NCBI GenBank assembly: GCA_028293765.1
Contig: JAQGOG010000093.1
Location: forward strand, 1-64,000
Reading direction: 5' to 3'
DNA length: 64,000 nt
Source: Gammaproteobacteria bacterium
Lineage (GTDB): Bacteria; Pseudomonadota; Gammaproteobacteria; Steroidobacterales; Steroidobacteraceae
The translations under genes and the position numbers were made by a program. Positions 1 to 8,711 of the stretch are shown one piece after another (within the stretch, counting starts at the first letter, position 1; every line of letters begins with the position of its first letter). The notes under the pieces are model-generated. The model made no database searches and was not told the DNA's origin. It worked only from the letters and a program-made list of their open reading frames with translations.

Positions 1-111
1 CTCAAGCTGCGTCATGCTTCGGCCCCCGTCTTGTCGAGTACCGCGTCAACTTGTCACCCGTCATCTGACGTCCGCACCACGCCGGCCGCCGGTGGCTTTG
101 TCTCGTGTCAC

Positions 112-128
112 GGTTATATACTATAACC
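112..128. promoter_or_regulatory. Palindromic operator candidate for the MarR-type regulator
   Basis: A perfect 17-bp inverted repeat, GGTTATA-TAC-TATAACC, lies 33 bases before the crotonase start codon. It is AT-rich against a GC-rich background. MarR proteins typically bind such palindromes at the promoter of their own operon, and a marR gene is second in this operon, so autoregulation is inferred. Confidence 0.55.
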
Positions 129-160
129 ATCTACTTTCATTGGCAAGGCAGCCCACTCCG

Positions 161-973
161 ATGCAAGACCCGAAATTAGCTGCGCTCGCCGTGGCCCTGC
201 CGGCCTCCGTCCGCATTACATCGCAAGGCGCTGACGTGCTCATCGTCACGCTCGCGCGGTCGGAAAAGCGCAACGCGCTGGACGATGTCACGGTGCTGGG
301 CCTGGGCGCGGTGTTTGAGGCACTGCCTGAGTCGGTTCGCGCCGTGGTGCTGGCGGGTGAGGGTGACCATTTCTCGGCGGGGCTCGACCTCTCGGAGCTC
401 AGCTCGCGGGATATTCCCTCGGGTATCGCGCACTCGCGTTTGTGGCATCGCATCTTCGAGAACATTCAGTTCGGGTCCGTCCCCGTCATCGCCGTCCTCA
501 AGGGGGCGGTCATCGGCGGCGGTCTCGAGCTGGCGTGCGCCGCTCACCTGCGAGTGGCGGAAAAATCGACGTTTTATGCCTTGCCTGAAGGCCAGCGCGG
601 TATTTTCGTTGGTGGCGGTGGCTCCGTGCGGCTCACGCGGCTCATCGGCGTGTCGCGCATGATGGACATGATGCTGACCGGCAGGGTGCACGACGCGGAC
701 GCCGGGCAGGCAATGGGCCTCTCGCACTACCTCGTCGAGCCGGGCACGGGTCTCGACAAGGCGCTGGAGCTCGCCGGCAAAGTCTCGGCCAACGCCCCGA
801 TGACGAATTTTGCTGTGATGCACGCACTGCCGCGCATCGCGGAGGCTGATCCGGCGACGGGCTATCTCACCGAGGCACTGATGGCCTCCATCGCGCAGGG
901 CGACGAGGAAGCCAAGCGCCGCATTCGCGATTTCCTCGCAAAGCGCGCATCGAAGGTAGCTGCTCCGAAGTGA
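161..973 (+). CDS. Enoyl-CoA hydratase/isomerase (crotonase) family protein
   Basis: This 270-residue crotonase would act on an acyl-CoA thioester in the cytoplasm. The oxyanion-hole segment HFSAGLDL is at residues 70-77 and GGGLELA at 119-125. Glu123 and Glu143 (in LPEGQRG) occupy the positions of the two catalytic acids of enoyl-CoA hydratases, so hydratase activity is plausible. The ATG at 161 was preferred over an upstream in-frame start at 14 because the upstream extension is non-conserved in character and would cover the palindromic operator. A marR gene follows after 45 bases, and a VanA-like oxygenase is nearby, so a role in aromatic side-chain or ring-cleavage CoA metabolism is inferred. 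It does not look close to feruloyl-CoA hydratase-lyase, so no substrate is assigned. Confidence 0.85.
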   Translation: MQDPKLAALAVALPASVRITSQGADVLIVTLARSEKRNALDDVTVLGLGAVFEALPESVRAVVLAGEGDHFSAGLDLSELSSRDIPSGIAHSRLWHRIFENIQFGSVPVIAVLKGAVIGGGLELACAAHLRVAEKSTFYALPEGQRGIFVGGGGSVRLTRLIGVSRMMDMMLTGRVHDADAGQAMGLSHYLVEPGTGLDKALELAGKVSANAPMTNFAVMHALPRIAEADPATGYLTEALMASIAQGDEEAKRRIRDFLAKRASKVAAPK

Positions 974-1018
974 CAGCGGTGTATCGTTGCGCCGCAGCAT
1001 CATAGGGGGCGCGTCAAG

Positions 1019-1543
1019 ATGAAATCCGGATCCCCGGCCAGGGGGACCTCGCGTGGCGCATCGGCCGCCGACTCGAAGCTCAAAGCATCGAACGGCGGCG
1101 ATACCAACGGAGCGGCCGCCACGCCGCTACGCTTCGGTCCTTTGGCGGACTACGTCGGGTACGCGCTGCGCAGAGCGCAGATGTCGTCGGTCACCGGCTT
1201 TCTCGATGCCATGAAGGAAGTCGACCTGCGCCCCACCCAGTTTGCTGTCCTCACGCTCATCAACGAGAACCCCGGCGTCCGGCAGAACGACATTTGCGCC
1301 GCGCTCGGCCTTCAGAAAGCCAACTTCGTGCCCCTGCTCAACGAACTGCAACGCCGCGGGCTCGCGGTTCGCAAGGAGGGCGTCGCCGACCGCCGCTCCT
1401 CTGCGTTACATCTCACGCCCGCGGGCATGACCCTCCTGCGCCGCGCTCTCGAACTGCATACGGAATGGGAAAGGCGAATCCTGGCCCGCCTCGGCACACG
1501 CGGCCGCGACCAACTCCTGGTACTGCTGAATAAGTTGCTGTAA
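1019..1543 (+). CDS. MarR family transcriptional regulator
   Basis: This 174-residue protein has a low-complexity N-terminal tail of about 35 residues, then a winged-helix MarR domain. LRPTQFAVLTLI starts the DNA-binding region, the recognition helix region is around GLQKANFVPLLNELQRRGL, and the wing contains the diagnostic DRRSSALHLTPAG motif. It lies 45 bases downstream of the crotonase in the same orientation, so the two are probably cotranscribed. MarR proteins near hydroxycinnamate or benzoate genes often respond to CoA thioesters; that ligand is an inference here. The probable operator is the palindrome at 112-128. Confidence 0.88.
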   Translation: MKSGSPARGTSRGASAADSKLKASNGGDTNGAAATPLRFGPLADYVGYALRRAQMSSVTGFLDAMKEVDLRPTQFAVLTLINENPGVRQNDICAALGLQKANFVPLLNELQRRGLAVRKEGVADRRSSALHLTPAGMTLLRRALELHTEWERRILARLGTRGRDQLLVLLNKLL

Positions 1544-1646
1544 CTGGCGCTTGCGTTGTCTTCAGAGCCCGGAAGTCGCGCTCTGATGCTCCGATTGTTC
1601 GGCATGAGGTCTAGCTCTGGCCGCCTTGGAGCGCAGGCGGCCTTCG

Positions 1647-3416
1647 CTAGAGGTCTGCTGTAAGCGCCGTCACGCACTGCGTTCCTTGGGTTACCGCCGC
1701 CTCGTGCGTATAGACCCTCGGCAGGACGTGCGTCGCATAGAAAGCCGCCAAATCCACGACCGCGCGCGCTGCGGTCGCATCAAACTCCAAGGCCGCCTGT
1801 CTGGCCGAGAGGGCCAATTGCCAGCCGCCCGCGAGCACGGCAAGCCAATTCAGGAAGTGGCAGGCCGCCGCCCCAATGAGGTCGGGTTCGCGCGCGGATT
1901 GCTCGATCAGGCTCGCAGTTGCCTTTCGCAGGCGCCAACAGCCATCGACGAGGCCAGATCGCAAGTGAGCGAGCGGGTGGGCGACTACCGCAGGCAACTC
2001 TTCGGCTGCCTTCTCGATGTCGGCGAGCAGTTCTCCCAGCGCGGCCCCCTTGTCGCGAATGACTTTGCGGCCGAGGAGGTCCTGCGCCTGAATGTAATTC
2101 GTGCCCTCGAATATCGGCCCTATTCGGGCGTCCCGATACACCTGCGAGATCTCGGCGTCGTCGACGTAACCCATGCCGCCGTGTACTTGTACGCCGAGAG
2201 AGGCGACCTCTACACCGACATCGGAGCACCACGCCTTCACTACTGGGGTTAGCAGATCGACACGTCGGGCGGCTGCTGTTCGTTGCCCATCGTCACCCTC
2301 GGCAGAGTGCGCCACATCCAGGGTCGCGGCGGCGGTGTAGGCCAGGCCACGTGCGGCCTGGGTGAGCGACTTCATCATCAGAAGCATTCTACGCACGTCT
2401 GCGTGCTCGATGATTCGCCGCTGCGCGCCCGCGGCGTCGCGACCTTGCAGGCGCTCGCGCGCGTGGACCCGGGCTAGTTGCAATGAGCGCTCGGCGAGCC
2501 CGAGTGAATGCAATCCAACTCCCAGGCGCATGTGATTCATCATCGTGAACATGCAGCCAAGTCCGTCATTGAGGCGCCCGATGAGCCAGCCTCGCGCGCC
2601 GCCGTGCTCCCCCAACACCATCACACACGTGGGGCTCGCACGAATTCCCATCTTGTGCTCGAGCGATACCGCATCGATGTCATTCTTCTCGAGCGTGCCA
2701 GTTGCCGAAGGCACCTTCTTCGGCACGAGAAACAGCGAAATGCCGCGCAGCCCGGGCGGCGCATCCGGCGTGCGCGCCAGTACGAAATGCACGATGTTGT
2801 CGGTCAGATCGTGATCGCCCCAGCTGATGTAGATCTTCCGCCCGAAGAGTCGCCACGCATCGCCGTCCGGTTCCGCGCGAGTTCGCAAGGTGGAGAGGTC
2901 CGATCCGGATTGCGGCTCGGTAAGGCACATGGCCGTTGCCCAGTCGCCGCTTGCGAGCCGGGGCGCGTACTCGTCGTTAAGCTGAGCCGAGGCATGCACT
3001 CGCATGGCTTCGAGCGCGCCAACCGTGAGCTCGGGACACATCGCGAACGAAAGATTGGCGCCACCCCACATCTCAGTGACTGCCGCCGACACCAGCGTGG
3101 GCAGGCCCTGTCCGCCGTATTCCGCGGGTGCAGCGAGAGAAGCCCAACCGTCCTCCCGGAAGCGCCGATACGCCTCCACGAATCCCGGTGGGGTGACAAC
3201 GCCTCGCGGCTCGCAACGTGAGGGGTTGCGATCCCCAACGCTATTCAAAGGGGAAAGAACCTCGCCCGCGAAACGGGCAGCGCTTTCCAATATCGGCTCG
3301 GCAAGATCGCTCAGGATTTCGTCGTAACCTTCCAGGGAGCGCACGCCAGCCGTTGCCGCGGCCTGATTGATGGCGAGGCGCATGAGGGAAAGAGGAGCCT
3401 GATAGTGGTTGGCCAT
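1647..3416 (-). CDS. Acyl-CoA dehydrogenase, large form with C-terminal domain
   Basis: This 589-residue flavoprotein belongs to the long acyl-CoA dehydrogenase group that starts with an N-terminal helical extension (MANHYQAPLSLMRL) and ends with an extra C-terminal domain. The flavin/substrate segment CLTEPQSGSDLSTLRTRA and the FEGTNYIQAQDLLGRK catalytic-base motif are both present. The reaction is alpha,beta-dehydrogenation of an acyl-CoA with electrons passed to ETF. The start at 3416 was chosen because it matches the family N-terminus; the open frame continues upstream with non-homologous sequence. It is divergent from the Rieske oxygenase gene, sharing a 106-base intergenic region. The acyl chain cannot be told from the sequence. 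Confidence 0.9.
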   Translation of the reverse strand: MANHYQAPLSLMRLAINQAAATAGVRSLEGYDEILSDLAEPILESAARFAGEVLSPLNSVGDRNPSRCEPRGVVTPPGFVEAYRRFREDGWASLAAPAEYGGQGLPTLVSAAVTEMWGGANLSFAMCPELTVGALEAMRVHASAQLNDEYAPRLASGDWATAMCLTEPQSGSDLSTLRTRAEPDGDAWRLFGRKIYISWGDHDLTDNIVHFVLARTPDAPPGLRGISLFLVPKKVPSATGTLEKNDIDAVSLEHKMGIRASPTCVMVLGEHGGARGWLIGRLNDGLGCMFTMMNHMRLGVGLHSLGLAERSLQLARVHARERLQGRDAAGAQRRIIEHADVRRMLLMMKSLTQAARGLAYTAAATLDVAHSAEGDDGQRTAAARRVDLLTPVVKAWCSDVGVEVASLGVQVHGGMGYVDDAEISQVYRDARIGPIFEGTNYIQAQDLLGRKVIRDKGAALGELLADIEKAAEELPAVVAHPLAHLRSGLVDGCWRLRKATASLIEQSAREPDLIGAAACHFLNWLAVLAGGWQLALSARQAALEFDATAARAVVDLAAFYATHVLPRVYTHEAAVTQGTQCVTALTADL

Positions 3417-3522
3417 GAGCAGCTGGTTGTAATCGATATAGCGGTTATTCAAGGAATCACGTTGCGGCCCGGGTCGGCGCGGGCAGACAATCCCCCGCCG
3501 ATCACCTCGACGGGGAACGCTA

Positions 3523-4602
3523 ATGTACTTGAACAATTGCTGGCAGGTGGCCGCGTTCAGCAGGGAGATCGTGGCCGGGCGTATGCTGTCTCGACGCCTC
3601 CTGAAGGAGCCCGTCGTCCTCTGGCGGACCTCGAAGGGGAGGGTGGTGGCGATGCAGGACCGCTGTCCGCATCGGTCGGCGCCGCTGTCCAAGGGCAAAC
3701 TGCTCGGCGACAGTTTGCGCTGTGGTTACCACGGGCTGCGTTACGACACGACGGGGAAGTGCATCTTCATCCCGGGCCAGACTCTCATTCCTCCGAAGGC
3801 GCGGGTACGTATGTTTCCCGTAATCGAGCGTTATACGTTCGCGTGGATCTGGATGGGCGATGAGGAGCGTGCGGACCCGGATCTCATCCCGGATGTTCAT
3901 TGGATGGATCGCCCCGGTTGGATCGCGAGTGAGGGCTACCACGCGATCAGCGCCAACTACAAACTGCTGAACGACAATCTGCTCGATCTGTCGCACGAGA
4001 CCTATGTCCACGTGCACACGATTGGCCACGACTCCGTTGCGGAGACCCCGGTCGAGGTCAAGTACACTGACAAGCTCGTCTGCGTCACGAAGGAGATTGC
4101 CAGCTGCAATCCGCCGCCGCTCTACCAGTATCTGGCGCGCGTTCCCGCCAACGCCAATGTGCAGCGCTGGCAGCGAACGACCTATCAGCCACCGGGCTAT
4201 TGCGTAATCGATGTGGGCGTGCAGCCGCTCGAGGCCATAGAGGGTTCCAACAGGGTTGAAGGCCGCGTCATCAACCTGGTCACTCCCGAAACGGATTCGA
4301 CGTCGCACTACTTCTGGGCGTTCGCGCGCAACTTCCGGTTGGACGAGCCGGAAGTGACCGAGTTTCTCCGCGAAAACGTACGCCGCACGTTCGACGAAGA
4401 CCGCGAAATGCTCGAGGCGCAGCAGACCGTCCTCGGCGACGGAGACTTCGACCCGGCCTACAAAGTGGCGGTCAAGGCCGATGCGGGCGCTATGCAGGGC
4501 CGGCGCTTGCTGGCGACGATGATAGAATCGGAGCAGCGGGGCGCCGCCCAGCGTGCCGCCTCAAAGCCAGCCGATGCGCCCGAAGTGGTGCCGGCAGGCT
4601 AA
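3523..4602 (+). CDS. Rieske non-heme iron oxygenase, vanillate O-demethylase (VanA)-like
   Basis: This 359-residue oxygenase has a Rieske [2Fe-2S] site with Cys48-X-His50 and Cys67-X2-His70, and a catalytic mononuclear iron region around residues 150-162 (NDNLLDLSHETYVH). Size and architecture match the single-subunit VanA family, which demethylates methoxy-aromatics such as vanillate and releases formaldehyde. The next gene is S-formylglutathione hydrolase, which fits formaldehyde release. No VanB-type reductase is in the window, so electrons must come from a partner encoded elsewhere. The methoxy substrate is inferred from context; steroid or other aromatic substrates are possible because Rieske specificity is not readable from motifs. 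Confidence 0.85.
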   Translation: MYLNNCWQVAAFSREIVAGRMLSRRLLKEPVVLWRTSKGRVVAMQDRCPHRSAPLSKGKLLGDSLRCGYHGLRYDTTGKCIFIPGQTLIPPKARVRMFPVIERYTFAWIWMGDEERADPDLIPDVHWMDRPGWIASEGYHAISANYKLLNDNLLDLSHETYVHVHTIGHDSVAETPVEVKYTDKLVCVTKEIASCNPPPLYQYLARVPANANVQRWQRTTYQPPGYCVIDVGVQPLEAIEGSNRVEGRVINLVTPETDSTSHYFWAFARNFRLDEPEVTEFLRENVRRTFDEDREMLEAQQTVLGDGDFDPAYKVAVKADAGAMQGRRLLATMIESEQRGAAQRAASKPADAPEVVPAG

Positions 4603-4683
4603 GTGCGCATCGAGCATTGCGCTTGTGGCTGGCGTCGAAGGAATCGCGACGCGGCCACTTCAAAACAGGATCGGTGAAGTGTC

Positions 4684-5544
4684 ATGGCAGTCGTACCCTT
4701 TGAAGTTGTGAGTCAGCACCGTTGCTTTGGTGGAACAGTCGGCTATTACAAGCACGATGCCGCCAGCACCGCCTGTTCCATGAAGTTCGCGGTCTTCACG
4801 CCGCCGCAGGCGCAGTCCGGGCGCGTTCCCGTGCTGTATTACCTTGCCGGGCTCACCTGCACGGAAGAGACATTCATGATCAAGGCGGGCGCGCAGCGGG
4901 TCGCTGCCGAGCTTGGGATCATGCTCGTCGCACCTGACACGAGTCCGCGCGGTGTGAAATTGCCGGGAGACACGGATTCCTGGGACTTCGGTGTCGGCGC
5001 GGGGTTCTACGTGGACGCCACCGTCGAGCCCTGGTCGCGGCACTACCGCATGTACACCTATGTCACGCAGGAACTGCGCGCATTGATTGAGGCGCAGTTT
5101 CCCGCCGATACTGCACGGACCGGGATCTTCGGACACTCCATGGGTGGACACGGCGCTTTGACCATTGCTTTGCGTAATCCCGAACGCTATCGCTCAGTGT
5201 CCGCGTTCGCGCCGATCGCGGCGCCCAAGCAGTCGCCCTGGGGGCAGAAGGCTTTTTCAGGGTACCTGGGCCCGGATCGCGGACAATGGAGTCAGTACGA
5301 TGCGACCGAGCTCGTGGCCGGCGTGAAGGACGCCGCCAGCAGGCCGCCTATCCTGATCGACCAGGGACTCTCGGATCAGTTTCTGCAGACGCAGTTGCAT
5401 CCGCACCTCTTCGAGGAAGCCTGCCGGAAGGTCGGCTACCCGCTGCAACTGCGGCACCATGAAGGCTACGATCACAGCTACTATTTCATTTCGAGCTTCG
5501 TCCAGGATCACCTGGTTCACCACGCCAGGATCCTGGGCGCCTAG
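4684..5544 (+). CDS. fghA: S-formylglutathione hydrolase
   Basis: This 286-residue alpha/beta hydrolase of the esterase D family hydrolyses S-formylglutathione to formate and glutathione in formaldehyde detoxification. Family signatures are YYLAGLTCTEETF near residue 52, DTSPRG near 85 and the nucleophile elbow GHSMGGHGA with Ser152; the C-terminal HHEGYDHSYYF segment holds the catalytic His. It sits 81 bases after the VanA-like gene, in the same direction. It would convert formaldehyde from oxidative demethylation to formate for the fds operon downstream. The glutathione-dependent formaldehyde dehydrogenase that should precede it is not in the window. Confidence 0.93.
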   Translation: MAVVPFEVVSQHRCFGGTVGYYKHDAASTACSMKFAVFTPPQAQSGRVPVLYYLAGLTCTEETFMIKAGAQRVAAELGIMLVAPDTSPRGVKLPGDTDSWDFGVGAGFYVDATVEPWSRHYRMYTYVTQELRALIEAQFPADTARTGIFGHSMGGHGALTIALRNPERYRSVSAFAPIAAPKQSPWGQKAFSGYLGPDRGQWSQYDATELVAGVKDAASRPPILIDQGLSDQFLQTQLHPHLFEEACRKVGYPLQLRHHEGYDHSYYFISSFVQDHLVHHARILGA

Positions 5545-5577
5545 CTCATCGTTCTCGACTCCCAAGGATCCCTGTAG

Positions 5578-6717
5578 ATGAATGCAAATTTGAAGCCCAA
5601 CACGAGCGGCCGCGGCGGATTGGCCGTTTTCCGCGCCGATCACGTCGGCAGTTTCCTGCGTCCGAAGTATCTTCTGGAGGCGCACGCGCAGGCTGTGAAG
5701 GGCGAGATCACTCCCGCGCGGCTGCGCGCGATCGAAGACAAGGCGATTGTCGAAGTCGTGAAGTTACAGGAAGACGTCGGCCTGCAGTCCATTACGGACG
5801 GCGAGCTGCGTCGCGAATACTTCCATATCGACTTCCTCAAGCAACTGGGCGGCGTCAAGACGGAAATCCCGGTCGCGGTGACGGGGCCCGACGGCAAGGA
5901 GCATCTCTCGCCGCCGGTCATGAAGGTTGTCGACCAGGTGCGCCACGTCAAGGACATCCAGCTCGCGGATTTCCAGTTCCTCAACAGTGTTACCAAGCGC
6001 ACGCCGAAGGTCACCATTCCCTCACCGACGATGCTCCACTTCCGCGGCGGCCGCGCCGGCATCAGCCAGGAGCACTATCCGGATCTCGAGCAGTTCTATC
6101 AGGACGTTGCCGATGCCTACGGCGCCGAGCTGCGGTCATTGGCCGCGGCAGGGTGCATCAGCGTGCAGATGGACGATACGAATCTCGCCTATCTGTGCGA
6201 CGACGCCATGCGCGAAGCGGCGCGCAAACGCGGCGATGACCCGAACGAGCTGCCGCATCGCTACGCCGGCTTCGTCAACCGCGTGGTTGCACAGAAGCCC
6301 GCCGGCATGACGCTGTCGATGCACCTGTGCCGCGGCAACTTCAAGAGCACCTGGGCCGCGCAGGGCGGCTACGAGCCGGTCGCGGAAGCGCTGCTGTCGG
6401 AGATGAACATTGACGCGTATTTCCTGGAATACGACGACCAGCGCAGCGGCGACTTCAAGCCCCTGCGATTCCTGCCAAAGGGGAAGATCGCCGTGCTCGG
6501 TCTCATCACGACGAAACTCGGCGCGCTGGAAAAAAAGGACGACATCAAGCGTCGCATCGACGAAGCGGCGAAGTATGCGCCGCTCGAGCAGCTCGCTCTT
6601 TCACCCCAGTGTGGCTTCTCGAGCACCATCGAAGGCAACGACATCGCCGTCGAGCAGCAGGCGCAGAAGCTGCGGCTGGTAATTGAGGTCGCCCGCGAGG
6701 TGTGGGGCGAAGCCTAG
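5578..6717 (+). CDS. MetE C-terminal-like cobalamin-independent methyltransferase
   Basis: This 379-residue protein corresponds to the catalytic C-terminal half of cobalamin-independent methionine synthase, in the stand-alone 'methionine synthase II' family that also includes epoxyalkane:CoM transferases. Zinc-binding motifs are visible as MHLCRGN and SPQCGFSS. The family moves methyl or alkyl groups to or from thiols using zinc. It begins 33 bases after fghA and is the last gene before a convergent LysR gene. In this context it could pass methyl groups from methyl-THF to homocysteine. It lacks the N-terminal half that full MetE uses for polyglutamyl folate, so the true methyl donor is uncertain. 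Confidence 0.8.
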   Translation: MNANLKPNTSGRGGLAVFRADHVGSFLRPKYLLEAHAQAVKGEITPARLRAIEDKAIVEVVKLQEDVGLQSITDGELRREYFHIDFLKQLGGVKTEIPVAVTGPDGKEHLSPPVMKVVDQVRHVKDIQLADFQFLNSVTKRTPKVTIPSPTMLHFRGGRAGISQEHYPDLEQFYQDVADAYGAELRSLAAAGCISVQMDDTNLAYLCDDAMREAARKRGDDPNELPHRYAGFVNRVVAQKPAGMTLSMHLCRGNFKSTWAAQGGYEPVAEALLSEMNIDAYFLEYDDQRSGDFKPLRFLPKGKIAVLGLITTKLGALEKKDDIKRRIDEAAKYAPLEQLALSPQCGFSSTIEGNDIAVEQQAQKLRLVIEVAREVWGEA

Positions 6718-6723
6718 ACTTTC

Positions 6724-6976
6724 GACCGCTAGGAGGCGCCTACGCGAAGTTGTACGCGCAAGGCGCAGACGCGAGCGAAATATCGGGATTTCGGGGCGCT
6801 GAGCAACATGGATGTTGCGACGCGAGCCTCCAGGAGCGCGACGCATGCGTCGCACGGGTGACCGAGAGGGTCGCCCCGGGCTCTGAGCGCGGGCGTGAGC
6901 CTGCGCGCAATCGATTCACGGCGTCCCCGAAAGCCCGATATTTCGATCGTGGCTCCGTACTGGGAGCTCACCGCTA
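6724..6976. repeat. Imperfect long inverted-repeat element with internal hairpins (MITE/REP-like)
   Basis: The space between two convergent genes is a nested fold. Positions 6776-6796 and 6925-6945 are inverted copies matching at 20 of 21 positions. Inside lie a GCAACAT-GG-ATGTTGC hairpin (6803-6818) and a perfect 16-bp palindrome GCGACGCATGCGTCGC (6838-6853). Both strands read open over most of the element and give similar peptides at their ends (EISGFRG and K-RYF), as expected of an inverted repeat rather than a gene. It could be a non-autonomous mobile element, a REP cluster or a bidirectional terminator. Confidence 0.7.
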
Positions 6977-6980
6977 GGCG

Positions 6981-7904
6981 CTAGATCTCTCGCGCTGCCT
7001 CGATGATGATCTCGCGCAACCACGCATGGCCCGGGTCGGGCTCATTGCGCTTATGCCAGATGACGACCTCACGCGTCTCGGGCGTGTTGAACGGCAGCGG
7101 CATGATCTTTATCGGCGCGAGTTTCGCCAGCATGCTGGCGAGATGCTCGGGAAGGGTGGCGATCAGCTCCGTTCCCTCGAGCAGGAAGGGGATCTCCAGC
7201 AGTCCCTGCGTCGTCGCCCGCACGTCGATATCCGCGTTCGTGAGCCGGCGAACGAGCTCTTCGAGCGGCAGCGTGTGGCCACTAGGCCAGCCGAATATGT
7301 GGGGCAGGGCGAGGTACTGCTCTTCCGTGATCGTGTCCTCGACGGTCGGATGGTCGCGAGAAACGGCGGCAACCCACCGGACCGCCCGCAGATCGATGAT
7401 CCGCAGCGTTTCCGGAAAGGCGCGCAGCCCGAACAGCCGCAGGCTGTTCAGTCCGAGATACAGATCCGCATCGCCGTACTCGAGGCGGGACAGGGTGGTC
7501 TCGGAGAAATGCTCCACATGACACTGGATCCCGGGCGCCTCTTTTGTGATGCGCCGGAATACCGTGGGCATCACGCGCAGCACGGCATCAGCTGACACGA
7601 TCAGGGTGAAGGTGCGCCGCACCGTGCCGGGGTCGAAGCTCGGTTGGGTGCCCAACGTCGCCTGGATCCGCAGCAACGCCTCGCGGACCGGCTCTACCAG
7701 GGATAGGCCCCGCGGCGTGAGCTCCATGTCCCGCCCCACGCGCACCAGGAGCTGGTCGTTGAAATACTCCCGGAGCTTCTGCAGCGCCGCACTCATTGCC
7801 GGCTGGGAGACGAAAACGCGTTCCGCGGCCCGAGTGACGTTCTTCTCATGGAGCAGTGCGTCAAGGGCGATGAGCAGGTTGAGGTCGAACCGGTTCAGTT
7901 GCAT
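6981..7904 (-). CDS. LysR family transcriptional regulator
   Basis: This 307-residue LysR protein has an N-terminal winged helix (FDLNLLIALDALLHEKNVTR, then VFVSQPAMSAALQKLREYF) and a type-2 periplasmic-binding-like effector domain. The style of the helix-turn-helix places it near the NodD/PbpR-like group. The start at 7904 is chosen because family proteins begin MQLNRFDLNLL; the upstream frame extension is not homologous. It is divergent from the fds operon with a 272-base shared intergenic region, so control of formate dehydrogenase or of the neighbouring O-demethylation genes is the natural hypothesis. The effector is unknown. Confidence 0.9.
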   Translation of the reverse strand: MQLNRFDLNLLIALDALLHEKNVTRAAERVFVSQPAMSAALQKLREYFNDQLLVRVGRDMELTPRGLSLVEPVREALLRIQATLGTQPSFDPGTVRRTFTLIVSADAVLRVMPTVFRRITKEAPGIQCHVEHFSETTLSRLEYGDADLYLGLNSLRLFGLRAFPETLRIIDLRAVRWVAAVSRDHPTVEDTITEEQYLALPHIFGWPSGHTLPLEELVRRLTNADIDVRATTQGLLEIPFLLEGTELIATLPEHLASMLAKLAPIKIMPLPFNTPETREVVIWHKRNEPDPGHAWLREIIIEAAREI

Positions 7905-8176
7905 GGAGGTCGTTTTCAGTCTCGCAGCGGGCGCATTCCGCTCATCTTCAGCGCATTTAGGCCGCCATACTACGTGGGTTCCCGCCATTCGCGACGGGCA
8001 GTGGAACTCAGTCCACCCCCGGCAGTGTCAAAAGTTGAACACTTGGCAGGCTATTCGGTCGCCTTGCGCCAACGCCGGGCCCCCCGGAGCCTCGGCACGT
8101 ATACTCGCAGCGAATAGCTCGAATTCGGAATATTGATTGGCCTCATCCCGGCCGTGGCCGTAACGTTTTCTGTTGC
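7905..8176. promoter_or_regulatory. Divergent lysR/fds intergenic region
   Basis: This 272-base stretch separates the divergent lysR and fdsG starts and should hold both promoters and LysR operators. I see no coding potential and cannot identify a convincing T-N11-A site or -35/-10 pair by eye. The assignment rests on position alone. Confidence 0.4.
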
Positions 8177-8659
8177 ATGATGCAGACATTGCCCCCAACT
8201 GATACCGACACCGTTCGACGCATCGTGGCGGACCTCAAAGGCCGTCCGGGCCCGCTCATCGAGATATTGCACGCGATCCAGGCGGCTTTGGGCTACGTGC
8301 CGGAGGGCGCGGTGCCCGTCGTCGCCGAGGGTCTTAATCTGTCCCGCGCCGAAGTTCACGGAGTGGTCACCTTCTACCATTACTTTCGACGTAGCCCGCC
8401 GGGTAAGCACATCGTGAGCTTGTGCCAGGCTGAAGCCTGTCAGTCGATGGGCGCCGAGGGCCTGACCTCCCACGCGAAGCATCATCTGGGCGTGGATTTT
8501 CACGAGACCACCTCGGATGGCCAGTTCTCGCTGGAGCCGGTTTACTGCCTTGGTAATTGCGCCTGCTCGCCCGCCGCGATGGTCAACGGCCGCCTCTACG
8601 GGCGTCTCACCCCGGAGCGCTTCGACGCGTTGATCGCGGAACGGGGTCTCAAAAAATGA
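8177..8659 (+). CDS. fdsG: NAD-dependent formate dehydrogenase gamma subunit (NuoE-like)
   Basis: This 160-residue [2Fe-2S] protein resembles NuoE. Four cysteines bind the cluster: Cys83 and Cys88 ([10 protein letters not shown]), and Cys124 and Cys128 ([11 protein letters not shown]). In soluble molybdenum formate dehydrogenases this subunit pairs with the NuoF-like subunit to form the NADH-producing module. It is the first gene of fdsG-fdsB-fdsA-fdhD-fdsD and faces the LysR gene. Two adjacent ATG codons occur at 8177 and 8180. Confidence 0.93.
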   Translation: MMQTLPPTDTDTVRRIVADLKGRPGPLIEILHAIQAALGYVPEGAVPVVAEGLNLSRAEVHGVVTFYHYFRRSPPGKHIVSLCQAEACQSMGAEGLTSHAKHHLGVDFHETTSDGQFSLEPVYCLGNCACSPAAMVNGRLYGRLTPERFDALIAERGLKK

Positions 8660-8711
8660 TCGAGATACGGGTACACAGCCTGCTTGGCGGCTATACGGTT
8701 AACGGGCGCAA

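Noticed and set aside
6702-6977. Short open frames on both strands of the inverted-repeat element
   Set aside because: Their similar ends come from the inverted repeat itself; there is no ribosome site or family resemblance.
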